DNA from: Polytrichum commune | Lineage: Eukaryota > Streptophyta > Polytrichopsida > Polytrichales > Polytrichaceae | Length of the DNA: 64,000 nt | NCBI GenBank assembly: GCA_950295325.1 | Contig: OX485803.1 | Span: 48,127,554 to 48,191,553 of the forward strand | Reading direction: 5' to 3' | In this document: positions 33,701 to 44,159 of the stretch, piece by piece | How the letters are laid out: each line of letters opens with the position of its first letter | Numbering within the stretch: position 1 is the first letter of the stretch | Notes under the pieces: generated by a model | Databases searched by the model: none | What the model saw: only the letters and a program-made list of their open reading frames with translations | Told to the model about the DNA's origin: nothing | Position numbers and translations under genes: made by a program

Positions 33701-36265
33701 CAGGGACCACAACCTTAACCTCGGTAGATACAATTTCACCATTCTGTGCAAGGCATTTCATAGACTGCAATGACTGATGCGCTATCAGAGCAGATGACAC
33801 CTCATAAATGCTCACCATGAACACCCGACCTTTCCAAAAGGTGAAGTCATCAAGCCAAAGATTGGCGCAGAAAAAAATTTCCATGATCACTGATCAACGA
33901 GGAAAGAGACACTTGAGCCATCCCCATCACATCATTCAAACACATTACAAGAGCAATTTTTGCATCAGGACATCTCTCTCTCTCTCCACCTTACTTACCC
34001 CAGGCAAAGGCGCGACCCTCGTCATCCACAGCTAAGCAATGCCAACCCCCAATCGCCGCCTGCACCATGTGAACAGGTTGGGTTATGATGCAAACCCATG
34101 AAAGTACAAGAACTAAGTTTTGCACCATGATTGATTTTGGACAAAATACAGAGAGCCCTCTACAATACCCTCTACAGATCTCAGCACACATTTCATTGAT
34201 TTGACAAACTTTTTTGTTGATCTCCTAAGTTGTGCAAAGTAATTACATCACTTATAAGCAGTGCGTGATCTGAATATGAACAAACGTCATGTTTACCAAG
34301 CGAGATCCTAATTGTGAGTTTGTAGTTTCGTGTCAGAATATGAAGTACCTGAACGATCTTCACATTGGCAAGTCCTTTTACCTGTCAAGCAAATACACAC
34401 ACGCAACCCTCAATTCTGAGCACCAACAAGCCCCTCATATTTCTATTCCCACTCATCAAACATAACTAATACATAACCTTTTGGGCATGTTTTGCCTTCA
34501 AAATGATCTTCAAATGAAAATTGAGGACATGGGAAGCTAATTTCCAACCTGGCTGGGCATTGACTCCGTTCTTGTTCCCGGCGCATGGCCTAGGGTCGAC
34601 CGCTGGTTCCATCCCCAAGTGTAGAGCTGCATCAAAACACCATCTTCTAATGAGTTACAAACAAATTGTCTTCCTCGGTAGAGTAACTTTTCCACCACAC
34701 TTGTAACAGGGGAATGATTCTTATTGACACCCGACTCGAAACCCTCCTCTTCTTATTGTTCCAGGTGCTCTTGGCAAGTAAAATGATCAAAGAGATGGCA
34801 TCAGGCACTGTCAGAATGAGACTTAAGGTGATCTAACCTGGCCATTGTCGCAGATGGCCAAGGAGTTGCGGCTGCCAGCCACAATGCTGACGACTTTCAG
34901 TCTGGCCAAGGTGTTGATGCTGCACACATGGTCCTTGTTGTCAAAGGTGCCAAGCCCTAGTTGTCCATCCTCTCCCGCACCCCTGAAAGCACCACACACC
35001 ACAAACGTTGATGATTAGCAATGTGAGCAATCACCTTGTTTCGAAAAGGAAAGCAGATCTTTAGCCCTCCGAACAAATGAGCCTCACAAAATCATCTTGG
35101 GCGAAGTAGGTAGTACAATCTGAGCCATGTCTCTAATATCTGGGCCAGATGCTCAAACGCTGCAACAACCCCTGCTTCGGGTGCTGGCTTGACAGGGAAA
35201 GCGAGAAGGAGGAAACTAAGATAAACTTAAACTATACTAAACTATACTACAAAGAATGAGAGAGGTCAACGGAAAGGACTTTGCGAATTAACGTCGAAAT
35301 GAATCTGATGCGATGTTCCAAAATCATTAGAAAATAACATAACGCTCCCCTTGTATGTATATATTGATTAGCAATGTGAGCAATCTCGTTGCCAAAAAGA
35401 AAGGAAGATCCGGAGCCACTGCAGTAGCCTTCCAAACAAATTAGCCTCACAATACAATCTTGGACGAAGTAAAACAACCATGTGGCCACATGCTCAACAA
35501 TAGGCTCGTCACTGCAACTCCTGGTTCCCGTGACTTGACAGGGGAAGAGGGAGGAGGAAACTAATTTACAAATTAACGTCGAAATGAATCTGAAGCTACA
35601 AAATTAGAACAAAATAACCCTCTCTTCCCGCACCCCGGTAGGTAAATGTTGATGATTCGCAATGCGAGCAATCATCTCGTTGCCCAAAAGAAAGCAGATC
35701 CGAAGCCACTGCACTACCCTTCTACACAAATTAGCCTCACAATACAATCTTGGGCAAAGCCGTACAATCTGAGCCTGTCTCCAAAATCTGCAGTCAGGGG
35801 TCAACTGCAACCCCTGACTTGACAGGCAACTAAAGAGAAGAGAAGAGGAGGAGGAAATCGAAATGAATCTGAAGCTACAATTACATTGTAACATGCTAAC
35901 CCCGTGCGCTGCCATAGTCTTCTCATTTCCATCCACACACAACAATGCCTCTGTCTCTGGCACCATGTTCAAAATTGCGAGAAATGAGAAAGTTGGTAGA
36001 CAAAATGAGAAGCGAGGAAGAAGACGAAAGCAAGAACACCACTTGTGAGGAGCTACCACTATCTACTTCCCGAACAATCAAAGCGTGTCCACTACTCCGA
36101 GCCAATACTGCAGTAACATCATCATCATCGCCATAGCTCAACATTCAAGGTAAAGAAGACGACGACGATGGGAGAGCAAGAGCCAGACTGACTGACAGAC
36201 AGACAGAGACAAAGAAATGCGCACCAGCCCAGGACACAAGGAGAATCCTGGATACTTGCCACCAT
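30795..36265 (-). CDS. RCC1-repeat protein, 12 exons, 404 residues
   Basis: Exons from 5' to 3' on the minus strand: 36265-36225, 34982-34838, 34626-34549, 34381-34349, 34059-33999, 33511-33396, 33163-33078, 32496-32295, 31854-31801, 31545-31435, 31277-31221, 31025-30795. All have GT and AG borders; phases match; total 1215 bp. The product is a string of RCC1 repeats (seven-bladed propeller expected). Blocks include GAGEDGQLGLG, LYTWGWNQRSTLGH, AAIGGWHCLAVDDEGRAFAW, WTWGQPWPPGDIKQISVPTQ, GAFHNLALSESGNVWAWGNN, EYGQLGTGDTQPRS, VYGWGRGEHGRLGFG and ACGGRHTLAI at the end. It resembles the plant RCC1 family of Arabidopsis AT5G16040 (about 396 residues, from memory), kin to UVR8 in fold but of unsettled role. 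Exon 1 (MVASIQDSPCVLGW across the junction) is the least certain: its donor is GTGCGC. No in-frame stops; the gene looks functional. Confidence 0.93.
31914..32028. mobile_element. Short family A-like MITE in an RCC1 intron
   Basis: CTACACTAAACATCTGATTTAGTGTCACCC at the left begins as in family A (split here: CTACACTAAACATC, then GATTTAGTGTCACCC). The right end, near GACATTTGGTGTGACC, is a poor inverse. It is about 115 bp and lies between exons 8 and 9. Confidence 0.5.
32715..32960 (+). repeat. Family D fragment in an RCC1 intron
   Basis: Shares CATTAAATGGTCATATAGG and ACATGTCTTTGTGGTGTC with other family D copies. It lies in the 581 bp intron between exons 7 and 8, antisense to the gene. Confidence 0.65.
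33970..33990 (+). repeat. CT-rich run beside exon 5 donor
   Basis: A CATCTCTCTCTCTCTCTCC run just inside the intron after exon 5 of the RCC1 gene (GA-rich on the transcribed strand). Confidence 0.8.
35007..35885. repeat. Three-fold tandem repeat in RCC1 intron 1
   Basis: Three diverged units start near 35007, 35366 and 35649, each with TTGATGATTAGCAATG-like sequence, then GAGCAATC, AAAGGAAAGCAGATC and AAATTAGCCTCACAATACAA landmarks. Later comes TGACTTGACAGG and a GAGGAGGAAACT purine run. Lengths are about 360, 280 and 240 bp. The third unit is preceded by CTCTCTTCCCGCACCCC, which copies the first bases of exon 2 and its acceptor in altered form. Confidence 0.75.
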
Positions 36266-36950
36266 TTCGAAAGTGCAAAATGCACTTATTGTATCCCGCC
36301 GCTTGCAGTAAAAAATCGTCCTCCTTCTCCACACAATTTGTCCAAATAAATCCTACCTTCACACGCAGCCCTTCACTCATCCAACACTCTCAGGTCCCTC
36401 ACCCAAGACTACTAACCGGTTGATGCTCACAATAATGACACCCAAAAAAACACATAGCCTAGAGGTTTAAGATAAAGTCCCCCCTCCTCCTCCTCCTCCT
36501 CAAGACTCCGTCGATGCCATCACCTCCCACACTATAACACTAAGTACCAACTATCCCCAATGCCCCCTTTCTTAACTTAACAGCTCCTCCTCCCCTTCTC
36601 CCTCCTTCCTTCTCCCTCACTACCGAACTAATCCCTGCAGCCAGCAACCACAATTCAACAACTCCTCAAACTCCTCCCCAAACTGCCACCTTTGGAGGCC
36701 ACAAGGCACACCATGAGTGCTGCTGGGCGGCCACCACCCAACTCCTCATGCACACAACCTCAGCGCCGGGGGATCGGAGGAGGATTTGGCCGGAAGAGCG
36801 AAAGATGTTGTGATGGGTGTAAGTATTTGGGCGCAATGTGTGTGTGTTTGTGGGCGTGCGCGTGTTGTATGATTTCATGAGCACAGTGGAGTGCAGCAAG
36901 AGACTCTGAATTTAAGCCAAGCTAAAGAGCTATGTATACAACACAGAAGC
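36266..36950 (-). promoter_or_regulatory. Presumed 5' untranslated and promoter region of the RCC1 gene
   Basis: The sequence upstream of the start is richer in G+C and in CT runs. CCTCCTCCTCCTCCTCCTC at 36483-36501 is GA-rich on the gene's own strand, a common pattern in plant core promoters and leaders. No TATA box or start site can be assigned. The frame of exon 1 stays open upstream without another ATG for at least 23 codons. Confidence 0.4.
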
Positions 36951-37290
36951 TGTGCCGCCTTTGCCCTTTGCCCTTTGCCGCGTTGTCTGCCTTGGCCTGT
37001 GTAATAAGTATCCAGGGCGAGGAGGACCTTTGGCCCTGGTTTGGCTCCTGGCCTGGGCCCTCCTTTCGACCCCTGGAATGGGAACCTCAATACGTAAGCC
37101 TAGGTAGGCACTCGCCTGCTATGGGAAACCTGCACGCTGATCACTGGGAATGTAAATGGGAACCTGGAGCTAGACAGGCTAGGTTAGGCTAGGCTGCTGC
37201 CATGGGGAACGTGTATTGGGAACTCTGGGAACCTCATTTGGGAAGGATCTGGCGGTGTCCGCAACAGATTTCGGGTAGAAGTTAAATCGG
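36951..37290. other. Intergenic, start of a GGGAAC-rich mosaic
   Basis: Holds no gene. From about 37076 to 40440 the sequence is studded with GGGAAC(C) words, often as CATTGGGAAC or TATGGGAACTT, together with GGCTAGGCTAGG-type runs. The spacing is irregular. Confidence 0.5.
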
Positions 37291-37690
37291 TCCAAATCCT
37301 AGTGTTTCCAAGTCCAACTGGTTACATATTGTGGCCTTTCGGTATTTCTTTATTAATTTTGCAGTATACTCCACTAGATTCCTCTAAAATGATGGGTGAT
37401 TTTCCTGACGTCTAGAACTTCAGCCAGTGATTTCCCAAACTCAACCCAGTTCATCTGTAACTAACTTAAGCGGTTTGGTTCTAGTCTGCGTTCATTGGGA
37501 TCTGGCTCCTGGGATGGGAACCTCGCTGGGAACTCGGAGGCTAGCTTGGCTAGGCCAGTGAACGGGGACAACCGACTGCTAAGTTACAGATGAACCGGTT
37601 GAGTTTGAGAAATAACCAGTTGAGGTTCACGACTTCAGGACGATTACCAATCATTTTAGAGGACTTTAGAGAGTTTTAACTTAACCCCTA
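37291..37690. repeat. Family E element, degraded
   Basis: Left arm 37291-37460 (CCTAGTGTTTCCAAGTCCAA and CTTTCGGTATTTC) matches 2880-3055 and 62270-62440. Inverted sequence at 37585-37680 (CAGATGAACCGGTTGAGTTT) supplies the other arm. Between them lies GGGAAC-rich sequence. Confidence 0.6.
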
Positions 37691-38691
37691 AGTGCCCAAG
37701 CCTTTCGGAATGCACTTTTCCTAAGAAATATGTGCATGGGTTTAATACAATCCCCAATGGAGGGATTTGTCTTTTATCCAAAATCTAACCGTATAGATGT
37801 TTAAAGAACTTGTTTATTAGTATGCATACCAATTTTGAGACCGAGATTGCATAAGAGTTGTGAGATTCAAACAAGAGAAATGTATACATTCTTTTTTTTG
37901 TATGTTGCCCCTCCCCACAATGTTGGTATGATTTGCTCATAAGTATTTTTAGGAGTTTGAGGTGACATGAACAACTCCAACATGTGAAAGAATACGAAAA
38001 TGTGATTCCAAAGACCCTATGTATGCATATAGAGCTATCCCAATCATTTCGCAATCCTCCTTGCAATTCTTGAAATGCATTTTCTTTATTTTAACACTTG
38101 ACGATTTGATATTGCAAATTACTTCACATTGGTAATTGTGAATACTCATATTCAACGGTCAAAAATACGGAATTTTTTTAGTCTTTCCACTACGACACTT
38201 TTCAAAAGAAATGAATAATGAGAACTCTTTGGATGTCAAAAACAAGTACAATAGTCCAATTAGCTGAAACATTGAGGAAATAGTAAAGCACTTTCTCCAC
38301 CCATTCCCTACATCACGGACATATATGCCTTTGCGACCCTCTCTAAAATCGAATATTTACTCTTTTTGGTCAAAAATGCCTCAATCCAAAAGTTGCCCTT
38401 CCATGCTGCCCGCCAAAAAAATTTACGTGGTCAAAGGAATTTTACCTGCCCACACACAAACGAGCCGAAATTTTTGATCAACCATATATGGTTGCTCGGG
38501 CACTTAGGGGTTAAAGAGTTGAAGAAAAACAGAAAGATGTCAACATGCAAATGGTGGAAACACTAGGATCTCAACCAACTATGCCATTGGGAACGTGATA
38601 TGGGAACTTTGGGAACCTCAGTTTGTAGGCGTTCGCTGCTTCACCCCTCCTGGGATAGAAACTCTCACTGTGAATCTCCGGGGGGGGAGAG
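37691..38691. other. No gene seen
   Basis: AT-rich, with short open frames on both strands lacking any recognisable motif. An isolated family E end (ACACTAGGATCTCAACC) lies at 38560-38577. Confidence 0.4.
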
Positions 38692-38860
38692 AGGGAATTA
38701 TCACGTACGAGCGTACCTCTCATCTGTCCTACATAAAAGCTTGACCTTCTATAGGTTTGTTGTCGACTCATCTCAAATAACGTCCAGTAAATTATTTCAG
38801 GGTTTTTGTGTTGGATGAATGAGAAGTACGCTTGTATATGACAATTCCCTCCCTCCCCCT
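38692..38860. mobile_element. Family G hairpin element
   Basis: GGGAATTATCACGTACGAGC then GTACCTCTCATCTGTCC at the left is mirrored at the right by GGATGAATGAGAAGTACGC and TATATGACAATTCCCTCC. It is about 170 bp. Related copies lie at 41385-41570 (right half) and 43390-43675, with ends only near 50565-50620 and 50925-50960. Confidence 0.65.
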
Positions 38861-39129
38861 CACCGAGAACTTGGAAGTTTTGGTTGCAATCTTGCCCATT
38901 GGGAACATTGTATGGGAACTTGGTATGAGAACCTCAATATGCCGGGTCATGACTTTGCCCCTTTGGGGATGGAATCTTCGCTAGGACTACGGTTAGGGTT
39001 TAGAATGGTTAGGATTTCTCAAACTCAACCGGTTCATTGTGAAACCTCAAATAGTGAATGACACTAAATATTATATTTACTGTATTTAATAAAAATATGA
39101 TATTTTACCCAGCAAAGTCACTCATGATC
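38861..39129. repeat. GGGAAC-rich sequence, family E and A fragments
   Basis: TTGGGAACATTGTATGGGAA precedes CTCAAACTCAACCGGTTCA (family E), followed by GACACTAAATATTATATTT (family A end). This is the same E-then-A order as at 3030-3070. Confidence 0.5.
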
Positions 39130-39252
39130 TATAACAATGTCCAAACAATACGTATTAAACTTTCGTTAGTAAAAATTGAACTTCTGAGTAAGACTTTACT
39201 GCACTGCGTAACTCCGCAAAGTAACACACAGTAATTGGGATAATCAGTGTAG
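39130..39252 (-). mobile_element. Half copy of MITE family B
   Basis: Reverse complement of about 43098-43210. It shares AAACTTTCGTTAG, TGCGTAACTCC and TAATTGGGATAATCAGTGTAG (split at the final GTAG). Its other half is missing. Confidence 0.7.
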
Positions 39253-40989
39253 TATTGGACCCCTTTACCTTCTCTGATGGAAACCTCGAGCGACAACAAA
39301 GATTGGAGCTCACGGGAAACATGACTCAAACTTCCCTTTCATGGGATGGGAGACTTGTTAGCGGGAAGACACGTCATAGCCTTTCCCTTTTGGAAATGGG
39401 CACCTTATTGGGAAATATTGACTGGAACCTGGATTAGCCTTTCCTTTTGGAATGGCCACCCACGTTCTTGGGAACCTAGAATAGGAGGCTCATTGGGAAA
39501 CACATATTGGGAACATGTAATCTTAGCCCTTGTGAACGTCTCGGGGGAACTATGTAGCTGGCTTGGGCTCTCTCCTTATAGATTGGGCTCATCGGCAACA
39601 TTCTTGAGTCCTTGAAGTTGGCAATAGTGGAGGGGCATGTCATTGGCATTCTCTAAGATGGAATCTCATTTGGAATTAGGTACTCAATACTGAGCCTCTT
39701 GGGGAACATACATGTTGGTATAGGTGACTACTATTTGGCATCAATAATCAACATCAATGAACAATGGTATCAAACAACCAACACGTGGGTACCCAAATTG
39801 TAACACTAGTCAAAATATTGATATTTGGTGGATATGATCAACAAAGAGAATCTTTGTATACCCAAGTTATTATTTGGGTCAGTGTCATTCTACATCAAAT
39901 TGACACTAAAATGATTTTGTTTAGGTATGAAAGTTCTTGCATGATATATAAATATGAATGTTATCAAGGAGAAAAAGAAAATGTCAATTATCCATACCCT
40001 ACTTGTATCGAAAAATGTGAAATCCTCATTATAAATATCCAGATACTCAACCAACATCAATTTTGTTGTAGGAGTCAAAGTGATGATCACAATAATGGAA
40101 ACACTCCTCATATATGGAAAATGCTCGGATGTAACGTGACATTCATCATGCAATGTCCTAACAATAGCAAGTAAAGATAACTTCGTTCGTTTTCTAAAAA
40201 ATTAAAAACGAATTGGCCAGAGACTATTCCCTCTCTTTTTTTATGGTTTTGAGGTAGGTGTTTTGCAAAACTTCGCCAAAAACGTTTACACCTGGGACCT
40301 TTTGATTGGTCCGACAAGGGAACCTAGTTCACGAAATGGGAACATAGGCTTCGACTGTGGCAGCCATAGGGCCATTGGGAACGTCATTGAGAACGGGGCG
40401 GCGGCGCAGAGCGAGGCCCACATGGAAACTTACTGGTTATTTCGGGGAATAGGAGAGGAGGGGGAGTTAGATACTTAAACATGATATTATGAGTGGGCCA
40501 TTGAGTCACCATATTTAAGTTGTTTACAATGTGATTGATGTAGTAAGTGAGTACTCTACTACACTACATACACACAATAGTACTTGAATCTTGGGCATAT
40601 GTTTAATTATAATGCCGGGGCCCTTGAATCTCGCGACTAGGTTATGTATTTGCGTGTGGGCCGGGTGCAGGGAACAACTGTTTTGCCAGTTATGTTCTGT
40701 TAATAGTAAAGTCACCCGACACTGGTCAAATGCTCACCCGTGCCCAAATGCTATTCCCAGGCCCCCCTCATTGTCCGCTCATTCTGCGGTCGCGGCGAGG
40801 CCTCCTTTATAAACATTACTTTACTTCCTTACCGCTTTTTTTAACTTCCTTACCGCTGTATGTGCTAACAAGTGTAACTTATGTGTAGCCCAAGTTGGTG
40901 TTGTGTCATTTATAAGGGAACGACCGAGTCAGCTGTGTTTTGATTAGCACCACTGCCACTGAACGGGGAGAACCTTTCGGAGTTCAAGA
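39253..40989. other. Intergenic GGGAAC-rich and AT-rich sequence
   Basis: Positions 39345-39540 and 40315-40400 carry clustered GGGAAC words. A 136-codon open frame at 39764-40174 has a same-size neighbour on the other strand and no recognisable domain, so I do not call it a gene. Confidence 0.4.
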
Positions 40990-41115
40990 CCTTCAAGGAA
41001 AATCATGCGTCGTTTTGGAGGAATGTGTGGAATGTGCTTCGGAATTAATCAATAAAAACCGAAAGATCTCGACGTGTAACTAGTTGCACTTGGAGACACT
41101 AGGATCTTGACTTGA
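40990..41115 (-). repeat. Family E arm
   Basis: Matches the right arm at 62790-62880: GGAATGTGTGGAATGTGC, CGGAATTAAT, AAGATCTCGACGTGTAAC and GTTGCACTTGGAGACAC. It is a single arm, and its partner was not found nearby. Confidence 0.6.
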
Positions 41116-41149
41116 GAGGTTGATTAGCACCGCAAAGGTAAGGTACCTA

Positions 41150-41385
41150 GAAGTAGAGAGGAGGGAATGGAAAGGAGGGAGGGGTTGTCGAATGCGAATG
41201 TGCATCTCTTTCTTTCAACGTAAAAGCCCGAAAGAGAGAGTATGAAAGAGAGGTTGGCGGTTCGAATCCCGGTTGTGAAATCTCCTCTCTACTTGACGGA
41301 AAACTTACCAGGTGGTGAACTACCTCCTGTGCTTTGGTGTTGGCATGTCGGCCTTCTGTCAAAAAAGAAAAGAAAAGAAAGAGTG
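41150..41385 (+). mobile_element. Possible tRNA-derived SINE
   Basis: GGTTCGAATCCC at 41260-41271 is a perfect RNA polymerase III B-box. About 100 bp later the segment ends in an A-rich tail (AAAAAAGAAAAGAAAAGAAA at 41360-41379). No convincing A-box or cloverleaf was found upstream, so a tRNA origin is only suggested. Confidence 0.35.
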
Positions 41386-41594
41386 AGTATGCAGCTCAGA
41401 TGTTACTTTTTAAGTGGATTGGACACCGAAATTAGTTTTGAAGTTTTCAAATTAGTCTACCCAAGGATAATTGTGATGAATCGGTATCAAACTTGTGGGG
41501 GTCGAGTTTTAATGTTGGATGGATGAGAGGTATGCTCGTATATAGTACTTCCTTCTCTCCAGATTGAGGTAAGGTAGAAGTGTGTTGCTTGGAT
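41386..41594 (+). repeat. Family G, right half
   Basis: Interior and right end match 43500-43680: AATTAGTTTTGAAG, TCAAATTAGTCTA and GGATGGATGAGAGGTATGC. Confidence 0.6.
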
Positions 41595-41960
41595 GCTTTA
41601 TCTATGCACCCACTTCTCGTAGGATACGAAGGATTTCAATCAGTGTGAGATGGTTAGCAAATCCAAATTATGCATGTAGGCATTTTACTCGTTATTTATG
41701 GAGTTCATATGAATATGTTCATCAAAGTGAAGATCTTTATGCTCATTCAGTAGCCATGTACACACCCCCTCCCCCCTCCTCCCCTCAATCGTGTTCTCTT
41801 TTAAGCTCGGAGTGGTTAGCACATAGTCCAACCTCTTTTAAACACGTGTATTTTGGAGTTTGTGTTTAGGTCCATTGTAAACCACATTTCACTCCAAACA
41901 CATGTGTCCAAATTATTCCTATGTTGGGTTGAGGCATGTCTACCTAATAGGCCATGTGCA
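41595..41960 (+). repeat. Family D dispersed repeat
   Basis: Starts CCCACTTCTCGTAGGAT and runs parallel to 25975-26330 through GTTCATATGAATATGTTC and ACACGTGTATTTTGG, ending with TCCAAATTATTCCTATGTTG, as at 32920-32940. Confidence 0.75.
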
Positions 41961-42169
41961 ATGGCAATGTATGTGGCCCTATTGCATACACTACTACCAA
42001 CACATACATTATTCTGCCATTGGATCAAACATAAGATGTCTCCTACAATTAGCAATTGCAGTGGATCGCAAAAATTGTCATTTCAAGTTACATGATTGGA
42101 ATGAAGAAGAATAAGATAAAAAGAATCCAACAATGAAACTTGTTTTACTCTTTAAACAAGTAAAAGGAT

Positions 42170-42370
42170 TGTCCTCCTAATTGTGCCCATTATTGAATTT
42201 TGAACATTGTTCATAATCTGAGCACATGGTCCAATCTCATTGTCACACATGTCTTTGTGATGTTCCTTCTTAGCACAAACCTTGCCATAGATCACTCTAA
42301 TACATCCATGATTTGTGGTGGCAATGAGAACTTGTTCATTAGTAAGATGAGAATGCAACAAACTATCTTA
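42170..42370 (+). repeat. Family D fragment
   Basis: TCCTCCTAATTGTGCCCATT, GAGCACATGGTCCAATC and CACATGTCTTTGTGATGT match the middle of the other copies. Confidence 0.6.
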
Positions 42371-43097
42371 TAATATATAAGCATTTATGTATGTATAGAC
42401 CAATCAATTGCAAAAATGATGTAAAAACACCCTTAATTCATCTAATGGGGTCCGCTTAGAATGAATCGGCCCTCTGCCTTATAGGAAGTCTTTCTAAAAT
42501 CGTAATTCCCACATCCATGATTCATGAATTTATATATACACCACGAAGCCCGAACCGACCACACATGGCCCACATCCAAGCTTAAAAGAAATCCACAAAA
42601 AAAAGGTCAAGGCATCCATAATGGACTATGTTCATTTAACCGCTCACTAGGTCAAGTGATGTTGACATGGATGAGATCTATATATTTTTAGGTGAACGGA
42701 GTTAAGGTCTATGTGGTGGCAGCTTGTGATTGATTACCCTCACGAGAGTTTTGACAACTGTCATAGCCAAGCATTATATGAGCAGTTTTAGGTTAACCTA
42801 TAGATCAACTATGTGTTGACCTAACTTTACCACTTTAAAATTTGTAGCAACTTCCATATTCATGAAAAATATTTATTATTTCTTGCATTCTTCTTGGAAT
42901 TTGTTACTCTTTGCAAAAAAAAAACAAAAATTTAGGATCCCCACTACTTACTCCTCCTAAACAAATGCAAACTCTCTTATTTTATTGATTATAGATGCCT
43001 CAGCCTTAATAGTCACTATTGTTAACCCTTGTGGACTTGGTGATGAGGACCTGTAGCATTCACTTATAGACTTTAGGTACACCTTATTCACATCATT
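42371..43097. other. No gene seen
   Basis: AT-rich non-coding sequence. Positions 42455-42520 resemble 29280-29390. Confidence 0.4.
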
Positions 43098-43317
43098 GTA
43101 CTACATTGATTATCCCAATTAGTGCATGCTACTATTTGGAGTTACACAATGCAATAGCATTTTACTTAGGAGTTTAATTTTTGCTAACGAAAGTTCAATA
43201 AGTTGTGCGGACATTATAGAAAATGAATAACTTTGCACAGTAGAATATTATATTCTTGTTAAGTAGTTATAGCACTGCATAACACCAAATAGCAATTGGG
43301 ATACTTAGTGTAGTACA
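43098..43317. mobile_element. MITE, family B
   Basis: About 220 bp with inverted ends: CTACATTGATTATCCCAATT at the left and, reversed from the right, CTACACTAAGTATCCCAATT. Both are followed by a CTATTTGG-type block. TA lies outside each end, the expected target for Tc1/mariner-type MITEs. Confidence 0.82.
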
Positions 43318-43389
43318 ATTATTGAACTTCAATTTGGGTTAACTTAGTGGAAATTACCATTCCATTAATTCATGACTCAAAATCTCAAG

Positions 43390-43675
43390 TCGGAGGGAAG
43401 AAAATATCACATATGAGCATACCTCTCATTCATCCAACATCAACCAAAAATAAAAAATAAAAAAAACCAAAAAAAACATTGAAGTAAATATGCAACGTGA
43501 AGATTGCTTCTTTTGTTTGGGTTGAAACTGGAATTAGTTGTAAAGACATCAAATTAGCCTAGTCCAAGTCAATTGAGATGAATTAGCCATAAACCTATAT
43601 GAGACCAAGTTTTTGTTTTGGATGGATGAGAGGTACACTCATGTGCAATAATTCCCTCTTCCATGACACTTCAAG
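43390..43675. mobile_element. Family G hairpin element, longer copy
   Basis: GAGGGAAGAAAATATCACAT and GCATACCTCTCATTCATCC at the left are inverted at the right as GGATGGATGAGAGGTACAC and GCAATAATTCCCTC. It is about 285 bp with no coding capacity. Confidence 0.7.
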
Positions 43676-43859
43676 GGGGGTCATGCGGGCTTGTTATGCA
43701 AGCAGTGAGCTTAGATGGTTGGATTTGGGCCATTTTCATGTACATGATAGACAACTAATTAAATCGCTTGATAATCATGTGCCATCGACTCAAACAATAA
43801 GGTAGGCATGCCTAATTCAAACACAACGATAATCCAACAACCTCTATTGTGAGTGGTAT

Positions 43860-44150
43860 GTGGTTAGGTGTGGATCTAAAAACTGACAACAAAAAGATAT
43901 GTGTTTAAAAGAAATCGAACTACGTGGTTGGAATGTTCTAATCATTCTAAACTCAATAGTCAACTTGGTTGGGGAAACATGTTGTATATGACCACTTAAT
44001 GAACCCAAAATCCTTCACTTTGATAAGGAACAAGATGTTCATATGAGCTCTGAAAAATGTGAGGCAAATGGCTATGGACACCATACGGTTTGCTAATCGT
44101 CTTGCACTAATCGCGTGTCCACATCCTACAAGAAGTGGGCATGGAGAGAA
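43860..44150 (-). repeat. Family D dispersed repeat (inverted copy)
   Basis: The reverse complement aligns with 25975-26330 over CCCACTTCTTGTAGGAT, GATTAGCAAACC, GCTCATATGAACATCTTG and TTCATTAAGTGGTCATATA. Confidence 0.75.
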
Positions 44151-44159
44151 GAGTATTTA

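Noticed and set aside
39764-40174. 136-codon plus-strand frame
   Set aside because: An equally open frame lies on the other strand. No recognisable motif or exon structure.
41240-41290. tRNA gene suggested by GGTTCGAATCCC
   Set aside because: No acceptor, D or anticodon stems can be built upstream. Kept only as a weak SINE candidate.
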